The notes beneath the pieces were generated by a model that did not search any database, was not told the origin of the DNA, and saw only the letters and a program-made list of their open reading frames with translations. Source: Deltaproteobacteria bacterium (lineage in GTDB: Bacteria; Desulfobacterota; Desulfuromonadia; Geobacterales; Geobacteraceae). Taken from it: 49,206 nucleotides of DNA. The DNA lies in contig JAJZUC010000013.1 in assembly GCA_021847245.1 (NCBI GenBank), positions 1 to 49,206 on the forward strand. The letters are read 5' to 3'. A program made the position numbers and the translations under genes. Numbering within the stretch: the first letter of the stretch is position 1; each line of letters begins with the position of its first letter. Positions 28,390-36,034 of the stretch are shown piece after piece.

Positions 28390-29928
28390 ATGGCAGAACT
28401 GAAGACGATCAAAATTTTCGATACGACCCTGCGGGACGGTGAGCAGTCCCCTGGAAACAGCATGAACATCGACGAAAAATTGCGGGTGGCCAAGCAACTC
28501 CAGAAGCTTAATGTCGATGTCATAGAGGCAGGATTTCCGATTGCATCCGAAGGGGATTTCGAGGCGGTGAAACGGGTTGCCCAGTCCATAAAGGGACCGG
28601 AAATAGCCGGCCTGTGCCGTGCCAATGACAAGGATATCGATCGGGCGTGGGAAGCCTTGAAATATGCAGGGGAAAAGGGGCGCATCCATACCTTCATCGC
28701 CACTTCCGACATCCACATGAAGTACAAGCTCAAGATGGAACCATCGAAGGTTCTCGAAGCTGCCGTAAAGGCGGTGAAGCGGGCAAAGGCTTACACGCCG
28801 AACGTGGAGTTTTCCTGTGAGGATGCAGTCCGGACAGATCTGAAGTTTCTTGCGGAGATTGTATCGGCGGTGATCGATGCCGGTGCGACGACGGTCAATA
28901 TTCCCGATACCGTCGGGTATACGATTCCGTTTGAGTATTTCAATATCATCAGGCACCTGAAAGAGAAAGTTTCCAATATTGAGCAGGCGGTGATCTCGGT
29001 CCACTGCCACAATGACCTCGGCCTTGCGGTGGCCAACTCGATTGCCGCGGTGCAGGCGGGAGCGGGACAGGTGGAGTGCACCATTAACGGGATTGGCGAA
29101 CGCGCCGGTAACTGCTCGATCGAGGAATTCGTCATGGCGGTACGGACCCGCCACGACATCCTCCCGTTCAGGACGAACGTGGCGACAGAGCAGATCGTTC
29201 CGTCGAGCCGCCTCCTCTCGACTATCACCGGGATCAATGTGCAGCCCAACAAGGCCATCGTCGGGGCCAATGCATTCGCTCACGAATCGGGCATACATCA
29301 GCATGGGGTACTGATGGAGAAGTCGACCTACGAGATCATGACCCCTGAATCAGTCGGGCTCAAGACAAACGTGCTCGTTCTTGGCAAGCACTCCGGTCGC
29401 CATGCGTTCAAGAAGCGATTGACTGAGCTTGGCTATGAGCTTTCGGAAGACGATCTGAATCGCGCTTTCAGCCGGTTCAAGGCCCTGGCGGACATGAAAA
29501 AGGAAGTCTATGACGAGGATCTCGATGCAATAGTTGCAGACGAGGTGATGCGTCCGGCGGAGAAGTACCGTCTGTCTCACATCACGGTGACTTGCGGCTC
29601 CTTTGCCGTCGCAACCTCGACCGTCCAATTGGAGATTGACTGCGAACCGGTAAGGACTGCGGAACTTGGCGACGGCCCGGTTGATGCTACGCTGAAAGCG
29701 ATCAAAAAGCTGACAAAATCCAAAGCCAAACTTCAACAGTACAATGTCGGGTCAATTACCGGTGGAACCGATGCGCAGGGGGAGGTCACAGTTCGTGTCA
29801 GCGAGGGAGACGAAACGGTGGTCGGTCGCGGTTCGTCGACCGATATCATCGAGGCTTCGGCCAAGGCCTATATCGACGCGCTCAATCGTCTCCACTTCAA
29901 GAAGGAGCGCATTCACGAGTGCCTGTAA
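28390..29928 (+). CDS. leuA: 2-isopropylmalate synthase
   Basis: A 512-residue enzyme joining 2-ketoisovalerate and acetyl-CoA, the committed step to leucine. The TIM-barrel catalytic part has FDTTLRDGEQSPGNSM (residues 10-25), SVHCHNDLGLAVANS (metal-binding His) and ESGIHQHGV. The C-terminal about 120 residues are the LeuA allosteric domain that binds leucine. ATG 28390 has AAGGAGG (28378-28384). Expression is controlled by the T-box leader, and the enzyme probably also by leucine feedback. Confidence 0.97.
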   Translation: MAELKTIKIFDTTLRDGEQSPGNSMNIDEKLRVAKQLQKLNVDVIEAGFPIASEGDFEAVKRVAQSIKGPEIAGLCRANDKDIDRAWEALKYAGEKGRIHTFIATSDIHMKYKLKMEPSKVLEAAVKAVKRAKAYTPNVEFSCEDAVRTDLKFLAEIVSAVIDAGATTVNIPDTVGYTIPFEYFNIIRHLKEKVSNIEQAVISVHCHNDLGLAVANSIAAVQAGAGQVECTINGIGERAGNCSIEEFVMAVRTRHDILPFRTNVATEQIVPSSRLLSTITGINVQPNKAIVGANAFAHESGIHQHGVLMEKSTYEIMTPESVGLKTNVLVLGKHSGRHAFKKRLTELGYELSEDDLNRAFSRFKALADMKKEVYDEDLDAIVADEVMRPAEKYRLSHITVTCGSFAVATSTVQLEIDCEPVRTAELGDGPVDATLKAIKKLTKSKAKLQQYNVGSITGGTDAQGEVTVRVSEGDETVVGRGSSTDIIEASAKAYIDALNRLHFKKERIHECL

Positions 29929-29930
29929 CA

Positions 29931-29965
29931 AGCATGCCCGGAGGACTTTTCCTCCGGGCATGCTT
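29931..29965 (+). terminator. terminator hairpin after leuA
   Basis: A perfect 15-bp stem AGCATGCCCGGAGGA (29931-29945) with TCCTCCGGGCATGCT (29950-29964), loop CTTT. The T tract is only two bases long. Confidence 0.7.
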
Positions 29966-29980
29966 CCGGGCTGCAAACAG

Positions 29981-30015
29981 AGAAGGCCCGCCGGAATTTT
30001 CCCGGCGGGCCTTCT
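29981..30015 (-). terminator. terminator hairpin of the cold-shock gene
   Basis: A perfect 14-bp stem AGAAGGCCCGCCGG (29981-29994) with CCGGCGGGCCTTCT (30002-30015), loop 29995-30001. It lies 23 bases after the csp stop, on the minus strand, with the leuA hairpin beyond it. Confidence 0.7.
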
Positions 30016-30038
30016 CTGTGACCGTGCGTGGCTCAGGG

Positions 30039-30239
30039 TTAGATCTTGCGGACGTTGGCGGCCTGGAGTCCCTTGGGGCCGGACACCACGTCGAACGTCA
30101 CCGCTTCGCCTTCAGCCAGGGTCTTAAATCCTTCGGACTGGATTGCGGAGAAGTGCACGAACACGTCTTCCCCGTTTTCCTGCTCGATGAACCCGAACCC
30201 TTTGGCGTCATTGAACCACTTAACCTTGCCTTGTGCCAT
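30039..30239 (-). CDS. cold-shock-domain RNA chaperone
   Basis: A 66-residue single CSD protein: [20 protein letters not shown] with RNP1 (KGFGFI) and RNP2 (DVFVHF), which bind single-stranded RNA or DNA. It matches the CspA family in length and sequence. ATG 30239 has AGGAGG just upstream (30245-30250). A leader of about 150 bases is predicted, as in cold-regulated csp mRNAs. Whether it is truly cold-induced cannot be told. Confidence 0.95.
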   Translation of the reverse strand: MAQGKVKWFNDAKGFGFIEQENGEDVFVHFSAIQSEGFKTLAEGEAVTFDVVSGPKGLQAANVRKI

Positions 30240-30396
30240 TTTCCTACCTCCTTTGGTGCCGCCGGATTAGTTCCGGACTTCGTGGAATGCTGCTTAAGTT
30301 TCCGGAGTCTTGGGGCAGGAAAACGACAAAGTCAGGTGATCTTTGTTCAGTTTTCAAGTGCTGCGTAAAGCTTCCGAAACTTGCTGCTCATGATAA

Positions 30397-30424
30397 ATTA
30401 ACATCGTGTAATTACGCGTGTCAA
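30397..30424 (-). promoter_or_regulatory. promoter of the cold-shock gene
   Basis: On the minus strand, TTGACA (30419-30424), 16-base spacer, GTTAAT (30397-30402). It leaves a long 5' leader (about 150 bases) before the start at 30239. Confidence 0.55.
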
Positions 30425-30457
30425 GCAATAATTGAACCGACGGGGGGAAAAGCGGGA

Positions 30458-31486
30458 TTAAAAAGTGTTCAGCCGGCCGATGAATGCCATGAGCAGGCCA
30501 TAGTGTTGATGATTGAACTGCAGCGATATACGGGGAAGTTTGAGCAGGTCGGGTTCGTCCGCTTCTTCGGGGAGAGGGGCGCTGCGGGTGATCCGGGTGT
30601 CTGGATGGCGAAGTTCCGGAAATTCATTTTCAAGCTCCTCGAGCTGGGCCTGGGTAAGTTCCTTGTTGAGTCGGATGATGAGACGCCCTTCGAAGAAGCG
30701 GAGCGAGTGATAGGTGCGGTAAAATTGCTCGATGATCTGTATGGCTTCGTCCACATCACGCGTGATGGTGAATATGGAGAAGTCTTCCGCAGAAATGAAT
30801 CCCTTGCCCAGAATGCAGGTCTTGACGAATTCGAACCAGCGGTCCCAGTAGCCGTCATTGTCGTCAATCAGGACGAGCGGTTTCGGCGAGGTCTTGCCGG
30901 TTTGAATAAGGGTGAACACCTCCATCGCTTCGTCGAGGGTGCCGAACCCCCCGGGGAAGACGGCCAGTGCGCTCGACTCCTTCACAAACGCAACCTTTCG
31001 ATTGAAGAAGTATTTGTAGTTGATGAGGCGGGGATTCTGCAGCATGACCGGATTCGGCTGCTGTTCGAAGGGGAGGCGGATGTTGACGGCAAAGGAGTTT
31101 TCGCTTCCTGCCCCTTCGTTGCCGGCCTGCATGATTCCCGGGCCGCCGCCGGTGATGATCATGAATCCCTTTTCTGCCAGCTTGCGGCTGAACGCGACAC
31201 AGGTCTGGTAGATCTGTTCGTGGGGCTCGGTACGGGCGGAGCCGAAGATCGTGACCTTCTTTTTCTGTCGATACGGTGCGAATATGTTCGTGGTGTAACG
31301 CATCTCCTTCATGGTGTTGTTGAGGAGCTTTAGATCGGCGAGATAGTAACACTCGATCCCCGACTTTAGGGCAGAAATGATCATCTCGCGAATGAGCTCG
31401 GGGTGGTGAATGGTGCCAACTTCGGCCAGGAGATTGTCGATAAGGGTATCGATGATTCCGTTGGTTCGAGAAAAGCTCAGTTCCAT
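30458..31486 (-). CDS. LOG-family (TIGR00730-type) Rossmann-fold protein
   Basis: A 342-residue protein. The lysine decarboxylase-like/LOG domain occupies about residues 75-270, with KKVTIFGSAR, ITGGGPGIMQAGNEGA and the family motif PGGFGTLDEAMEV (178-190). LOG enzymes hydrolyse nucleoside monophosphates to base and ribose phosphate (cytokinin activation in plants); nucleotide recycling is the inferred role here. Extra N-terminal helices (1-70) and a C-terminal tail (about 270-342) make it longer than the usual 180-200 residue form. A frame runs on to 32029, but that part is antisense to leuC. ATG 31486 has GAGGGAGGG and lies 28 bases after a predicted transcription start. Confidence 0.85.
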   Translation of the reverse strand: MELSFSRTNGIIDTLIDNLLAEVGTIHHPELIREMIISALKSGIECYYLADLKLLNNTMKEMRYTTNIFAPYRQKKKVTIFGSARTEPHEQIYQTCVAFSRKLAEKGFMIITGGGPGIMQAGNEGAGSENSFAVNIRLPFEQQPNPVMLQNPRLINYKYFFNRKVAFVKESSALAVFPGGFGTLDEAMEVFTLIQTGKTSPKPLVLIDDNDGYWDRWFEFVKTCILGKGFISAEDFSIFTITRDVDEAIQIIEQFYRTYHSLRFFEGRLIIRLNKELTQAQLEELENEFPELRHPDTRITRSAPLPEEADEPDLLKLPRISLQFNHQHYGLLMAFIGRLNTF

Positions 31487-31520
31487 GGGCGCGGTTGCCC
31501 TCCCTCTGAAAAATTTGCGC

Positions 31521-31550
31521 ATTATAGCACTCGCCGTTAACGCGAAGCAA
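31521..31550 (-). promoter_or_regulatory. promoter of the LOG-family gene
   Basis: On the minus strand, TTGCTT (31545-31550), 18-base spacer, perfect TATAAT (31521-31526). Confidence 0.6.
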
Positions 31551-31569
31551 ATGTTAAACCCGATCGAAC

Positions 31570-31620
31570 AAATATTACATTGATTTGTCGTGTCTCTTTG
31601 TCTACAGTAACGTAATATTT
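31570..31620. repeat. inverted repeat AAATATTAC / GTAATATTT
   Basis: Two perfect 9-base arms (31570-31578 and 31612-31620) separated by 33 bases, in the divergent region between the LOG gene and leuC. It overlaps where a leuC promoter would lie. Confidence 0.45.
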
Positions 31621-31648
31621 CATCATTTACTTGAGAGGTATACGCTTC

Positions 31649-32932
31649 ATGGGGAAGACCACAGCGGAAAAGATTTTTTCGAACCATCTGGTCGACGAGC
31701 CGTTTGCGGGAACGAAGGTTCTGCGGCTTGACGTGGTCATGTGCCACGAGATCACCACTCCCATCGCCATTGCCGATCTCATGGCGCGGGGGAAAGACCG
31801 GGTATTCGATGCCACTAAGATCAAGGCGGTGATCGATCACGTTACTCCGAGCAAGGACTCGAAAACGGCCACCCAGGCGAAGATGCTTCGGGATTGGGCC
31901 CGTCGCCACGGTATCAAGGATTTCTTCGATGTGGGTGCAAACGGCGTCTGTCATGCCCTGTTCCCGGAGAAAGGTTTCATCCGGCCCGGTTATACGGTGA
32001 TCATGGGTGATTCCCACACCTGTACGCACGGCGCTTTTGGCGCTTTTGCCGCCGGGGTCGGGACCACCGATCTCGAGGTGGGAATTCTCAAGGGGGTGTG
32101 CGCCTTCCGCGAGCCGAAGACGATCCGGGTCAACCTGAACGGAACGCTTCCCAAGGGTGTTTACGCTAAGGATGCAATCCTCTACGTGATCGGCCAGATC
32201 GGGGTCAACGGCGCCACCGACCGGGTACTGGAGTTCCGTGGGCCGGTGGTCGATGCCATGACCATGGAGTCGCGAATGACCCTCAGCAACATGGCGATCG
32301 AGGCGGGAGGGACCTCCGGCATCTGCATGCCTGACATGGTGACCGTCGAATATCTCTGGCCGTTCATTCAGAACGAATATCCGTCCAGGGAGGCCGCCCT
32401 TGCCGTGTTCAGTCAGTGGCGCTCCGATGATGATGCGCAGTACGAGCGGTTGCTCGATTTCGACCTGTCGAATCTTGAGCCGATCGTCACGTTCGGTTAC
32501 AAGCCGGACCAGGTGAAGCCGGTGGCGGAGATCGCCGGAACGCCGGTCGACCAGGTATATCTCGGTTCCTGCACCAACGGGCGGCTGGAGGATCTGCGGA
32601 TTGCCGCGCAGATCCTCAAAGGGAAAAAGATCGCGCCGACGGTTCGCGGCATCCTTTCACCGGCCACGCCGAAGATCTACAAGGATGCCATGGCCGAAGG
32701 GATCATCGATATCTTCATGGAGTCCGGTTTCTGTGTAACGAATCCCACCTGCGGCGCCTGTCTCGGCATGAGCAACGGCGTACTGGCGGAGGGGGAAGTC
32801 TGCGCGTCGACCACCAACCGCAACTTCATGGGGCGGATGGGCAAGGGGGGGATGGTTCACCTCATGTCTCCTGCCACCAGCGCGGCGACCGCCATCGAGG
32901 GGAAGATCGCCGACCCCCGGAAATACCTCTGA
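31649..32932 (+). CDS. leuC: 3-isopropylmalate dehydratase large subunit
   Basis: A 427-residue aconitase-family protein. The [4Fe-4S] ligands lie in GSCTNGRLEDLR and PTCGACLGMSNGVLA; GDSHTCTHGAFGAFAAGVGTTD marks the substrate region. With LeuD it isomerises 2- to 3-isopropylmalate. The length matches the short bacterial/archaeal (LeuC2, HacA-like) class rather than the about 465-residue E. coli form. ATG 31649 has GAGAGG upstream; an in-frame TTG at 31631 is less likely. Confidence 0.95.
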   Translation: MGKTTAEKIFSNHLVDEPFAGTKVLRLDVVMCHEITTPIAIADLMARGKDRVFDATKIKAVIDHVTPSKDSKTATQAKMLRDWARRHGIKDFFDVGANGVCHALFPEKGFIRPGYTVIMGDSHTCTHGAFGAFAAGVGTTDLEVGILKGVCAFREPKTIRVNLNGTLPKGVYAKDAILYVIGQIGVNGATDRVLEFRGPVVDAMTMESRMTLSNMAIEAGGTSGICMPDMVTVEYLWPFIQNEYPSREAALAVFSQWRSDDDAQYERLLDFDLSNLEPIVTFGYKPDQVKPVAEIAGTPVDQVYLGSCTNGRLEDLRIAAQILKGKKIAPTVRGILSPATPKIYKDAMAEGIIDIFMESGFCVTNPTCGACLGMSNGVLAEGEVCASTTNRNFMGRMGKGGMVHLMSPATSAATAIEGKIADPRKYL

Positions 32933-32982
32933 ACTCCCGTCAGTCGGGTTAGCACTACACCATCTTATCAAGGAGTTGACTA

Positions 32983-33510
32983 ATGAAAGCATTCGGCGGA
33001 CCCGTCCTCTTTCTCGACCGCTCCGATATCAATACCGACGAGATCATCCCGGCCAAGTATCTTACCGAGATTACCAAGGAAGATCTCAAACCGTACATTC
33101 TCGAAGACCTCAAGCTCCCCGGCTTTGACCCCAAGGGCGAGAAGACGAAATCTGCCCGGGTGATAGTATCCCGCGCAAACTTTGGTTGCGGGTCCTCCCG
33201 GGAACATGCGCCGTGGGTTTTCGAAGTGAACGGCATTACCGCCGTCATTGCCGAGTCCTTCGCCCGGATATTCCGGCAGAACATGTTCAACTGCGGCATG
33301 GCGGCCATCGAACTGCCGAAGGAGAAGATCGATGCGCTGTTTGCCTATGCCGGTGCGCCTGACACCACGATCTCTCTCGACGTGGCAACGCAGACCCTGT
33401 CCGTGCGCGGCGCGGGGAAGGAGGAGACCTTTTCCTTTGACATCTCTCCCTTTGACAAGGCGCTGGTTCTTGCTGGAGGATGGGTCGACTACGCCGATCA
33501 GAAGTACTGA
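32983..33510 (+). CDS. leuD: 3-isopropylmalate dehydratase small subunit
   Basis: A 175-residue swivel domain of the short LeuD class, with DRSDINTDEIIPAKYL near the N-terminus and NFGCGSSREHAPW in the centre, followed by AVIAESFARIFRQNMFNCG. It forms the dehydratase with LeuC. ATG 32983 has AAGGAG at good spacing. A hairpin at 33548-33574 ends the unit. leuB is not in the window. Confidence 0.95.
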   Translation: MKAFGGPVLFLDRSDINTDEIIPAKYLTEITKEDLKPYILEDLKLPGFDPKGEKTKSARVIVSRANFGCGSSREHAPWVFEVNGITAVIAESFARIFRQNMFNCGMAAIELPKEKIDALFAYAGAPDTTISLDVATQTLSVRGAGKEETFSFDISPFDKALVLAGGWVDYADQKY

Positions 33511-33547
33511 GTTCTCTGGCGGCACGCCCCGCCGATCATGATCCGCA

Positions 33548-33574
33548 AAAGGCCTGCCTTCCAAGCAGGCCTTT
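33548..33574 (+). terminator. terminator hairpin after leuD
   Basis: A perfect 10-bp stem AAAGGCCTGC (33548-33557) with GCAGGCCTTT (33565-33574); the tail CGTCTTT is only moderately T-rich. Confidence 0.7.
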
Positions 33575-33675
33575 CGTCTTTAGCAGGTGAGCAGGCCGCG
33601 TTTTTGGTTGACTCTCCCTGGCTCCTGTGATTATTAATTCAGAATCTCACAGGAATTGAATTCGGACCGTTTCCC

Positions 33676-35202
33676 ATGCGCCTTCGCACCGCCCTTATCA
33701 TGCTCGTACTGGCTCTTGCAGTGACCCCGGCGGGAGGAGCCGACAAGGGGGAGAGCGAAGCGCGGGGGACGATATTTACCTTCTGGCCCTTCGTTGATTA
33801 CCGCGAGAGCCCCCGGGAGGGGTTCAGCAACCTTTCGCTCCTCGGTCCCCTGATCAAGGTGCAGGAGCGGGGGAATGAGACGGTAACGGCGGTGCGTCCC
33901 CTGTTCTATCGTGATGCCCATGAGAAGCCCGAGAGCGTGACGACCGACTATCTCTACCCCCTCGCGTCCTCCGAAAGTGGGCCAGACGTCTCGACCTTCC
34001 AGGTGCTGAAGCTTTACCAGAAGAACGTCTTCCGCCGTACCGAGCCGGAGCAGGCCGAGAAGGGGACCATGCTCTTTCCCTTCTATATCACCGGGGAGTC
34101 GAAGAAGTACGGGCCGTACACGTCGGTGTTCCCCTTCTACGGCGATATCTACGAGCGGTTCTGGCGGGACGAATACCACTACGTCCTCTTTCCCCTCTAC
34201 GGTCGGACGGTCAAGGGGGGGACAACGACGCGTAACTACCTCTATCCGGTCTTTTCCACCGTGGAGGGAAAGGGTGAGAGCGGGTTTGCGGCCTGGCCGC
34301 TCTACGGGCAGTCGGCCAAGGAAGGGGTGTACCGGAAGCGGTTTGCGTTGTGGCCGATCTATGACGAGGCGGAGACGGGGCTCGATACGGATAACCCCAC
34401 CCGCCGGTTCCAGATTCTTCCCCTGTACGTGGCGACCGATTCGCCCAAACGGTCGAGCCGACATTACCTGTGGCCGTTTTTCGGCTGGGTGGACGACCGC
34501 GAGCGGAAGGTTTCCGAGACCTATTACCTCTGGCCCTTCGTGATGACCGCCCGGGGGGAGGGGCGTACGGTGGACCGCTATCTCCCGTTTTATGACGAGG
34601 AGCGGGGGAAGGAGACGCTCAAGCGCTGGTACCTCTGGCCCCTCTTTCGCCACGACGAAATAGCGGGCGCCACCTTTGGACAGGAGCGGGACCGGGTGCT
34701 CTACTTCCTCTTTTCGGATAGCCGGGAGTGGTGGCCGGTGGACGGCGCCGAGCGCCGGCGGACAGCCCTCTGGCCGCTGTTTGTCTACAACCGCGACGTG
34801 CGGGGGGTAAAGAGCTTCTCGTTGCCGGCGCCCCTCGAACCGATCCTGGACCGGGAGGGGTTTGAGCAAAGCTGGGCGCCCCTCTGGAGGATCTACGTCC
34901 AGAAATGGAACGACTCCGGCGATTCGGCGGCTTCTTTTCTCTGGAATCTCTACTGGCATGAGCGCCGGGGGGAGGATTTCGCCTGTGAATTCTTTCCGCT
35001 CGTCTCGTACCGCTCCGAAAAGGCCGTAACCGATCTTGCCTTTCTGAAGGGGCTGATCCGTTTCGAGGAGCGCCACGGAGTCAGGAAACTCAGTTTTTTA
35101 TGGCTTCCCTTCGGGATCAGCTGGGGGGAGGGGGAGAAGGCGAAGCCGGTGGGAGAGAACGATGGCGGCCTTAACATGAACAAAGCGAGGTTGGAACCTT
35201 AA
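33676..35202 (+). CDS. secreted protein of about sixteen aromatic-Pro repeats, coupled to mlaE
   Basis: A 508-residue protein I do not recognise as a characterised family. It has a signal peptide (MRLRTALIMLVLALAVTPAGG cut after GGA; residues 1-22). The mature part repeats a motif [FLY]-[WYF]-P-[LFIV]-[FY]: WPF, LYPL, LFPFY, VFPFY, LFPLY, LYPVF, AWPLY, LWPIY, ILPLY, LWPFF, LWPFV, YLPFY, LWPLF, LWPLF. The prolines fall near residues 38, 75, 95, 135, 153, 173, 191, 208, 227, 249, 267, 287, 304, 322 and 367, a period of 17-22 residues in the middle. Charged and Gly-rich turns lie between. This suggests a beta-strand repeat, such as a propeller or barrel. Its stop shares one base with the mlaE start, so a role with the lipid transporter is likely. 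ATG 33676 has a weak ribosome site. Confidence 0.8.
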   Translation: MRLRTALIMLVLALAVTPAGGADKGESEARGTIFTFWPFVDYRESPREGFSNLSLLGPLIKVQERGNETVTAVRPLFYRDAHEKPESVTTDYLYPLASSESGPDVSTFQVLKLYQKNVFRRTEPEQAEKGTMLFPFYITGESKKYGPYTSVFPFYGDIYERFWRDEYHYVLFPLYGRTVKGGTTTRNYLYPVFSTVEGKGESGFAAWPLYGQSAKEGVYRKRFALWPIYDEAETGLDTDNPTRRFQILPLYVATDSPKRSSRHYLWPFFGWVDDRERKVSETYYLWPFVMTARGEGRTVDRYLPFYDEERGKETLKRWYLWPLFRHDEIAGATFGQERDRVLYFLFSDSREWWPVDGAERRRTALWPLFVYNRDVRGVKSFSLPAPLEPILDREGFEQSWAPLWRIYVQKWNDSGDSAASFLWNLYWHERRGEDFACEFFPLVSYRSEKAVTDLAFLKGLIRFEERHGVRKLSFLWLPFGISWGEGEKAKPVGENDGGLNMNKARLEP

Positions 35203-35975
35203 TGGGCGCCTTGGAGCGGGTCGGGAAAAGGGTTCTCGCATTCAACGAGATCGTCGGGGAGATGCTGATGCTTCTCGGCCAGACGGTCTGGTTCTTTCGG
35301 GAGGCCCCGCGCAACCTCCAGAGCATCTTTACCCAGATGGCGATCATCGGGTACGAGACGTTGCCGATCGCTTCGGTAATGGCGTTTTTCGTCGGAATGG
35401 TCCTTGCCCTCCAGACGGGGGTCGAACTCCAGAAGTACGGAACCCAGAACATCATCGGCGGGATCGTCGGCCTGTCTATGGTGCGGGAGCTCGGGCCGGT
35501 CATGACCAGTTTTCTCGTGGCGGGGCGCGCCGGTTCCGCCATGGCGGCGGAGATCGGGGTTATGAAGGTGTACGAGGAGATCGACGCCCTGAAGACCCTC
35601 GACATCAACCCGGTTCGCTATCTAGCCATGCCCCGGCTCATCGCCTGCCTGATCTGCGTGCCGGCGCTCGTCATCTATGCGAACTTCGTCGGGGTGCTTG
35701 GCGGTGCGTTCATGAGCCATCTCCATCCGAAGATTTTCATCTCCTACTCTACGTACTACGACAGCCTCAAGACAGCCCTCAAGTTCAAGGAAGTGGGTGC
35801 CGGGCTGATCAAGGCGACGACCTTCGGGGGGATTATCGCCCTCGTCGCCTGCTACACCGGTTTCAAGACCAGCGGCGGCGCCCGGGGGATCGCCCAGGCC
35901 ACGACGCGGGCCGTGGTCATGTCGTTTATGCTGATCCTGGTTGCCGACTACTTTCTCACCAGATTGCTCATGTGA
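35202..35975 (+). CDS. mlaE: MlaE-type ABC transporter permease
   Basis: A 257-residue permease of the MlaE/TTG (PF02405) family: FIGYETLPI-like IIGYETLPIASVMAFFVGMVLALQ, then GLSMVRELGPVMTSFLVAGRAGSAMAAEIG, the hallmark region, and MKVYEEIDALKTLDINPVRYLAMPR. Five to six helices. It should form the inner-membrane core of a phospholipid (or other lipid) transporter with MlaD. It overlaps the preceding gene by one base. The ATPase gene mlaF, normally beside mlaE, is not here. Confidence 0.93.
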   Translation: MGALERVGKRVLAFNEIVGEMLMLLGQTVWFFREAPRNLQSIFTQMAIIGYETLPIASVMAFFVGMVLALQTGVELQKYGTQNIIGGIVGLSMVRELGPVMTSFLVAGRAGSAMAAEIGVMKVYEEIDALKTLDINPVRYLAMPRLIACLICVPALVIYANFVGVLGGAFMSHLHPKIFISYSTYYDSLKTALKFKEVGAGLIKATTFGGIIALVACYTGFKTSGGARGIAQATTRAVVMSFMLILVADYFLTRLLM

Positions 35976-36034
35976 CGGACGGCGGTCGTGGTTGTTCCGC
36001 GGCCGCGTGTTGTATTGACGGGAGGCAGTGAGCC

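Noticed and set aside
27856-29304. 482-codon open frame on the minus strand
   Set aside because: It runs across leuA and the T-box leader and has no recognisable motif.
31487-32029. N-terminal extension of the LOG-family frame
   Set aside because: The extension is antisense to leuC, and a promoter with perfect TATAAT lies inside it.
33634-35076. 480-codon minus-strand frame opposite the repeat protein
   Set aside because: The plus-strand frame has a signal peptide, regular repeats and an overlap with mlaE, while this one has only Arg/Pro/Leu-rich shadow sequence.
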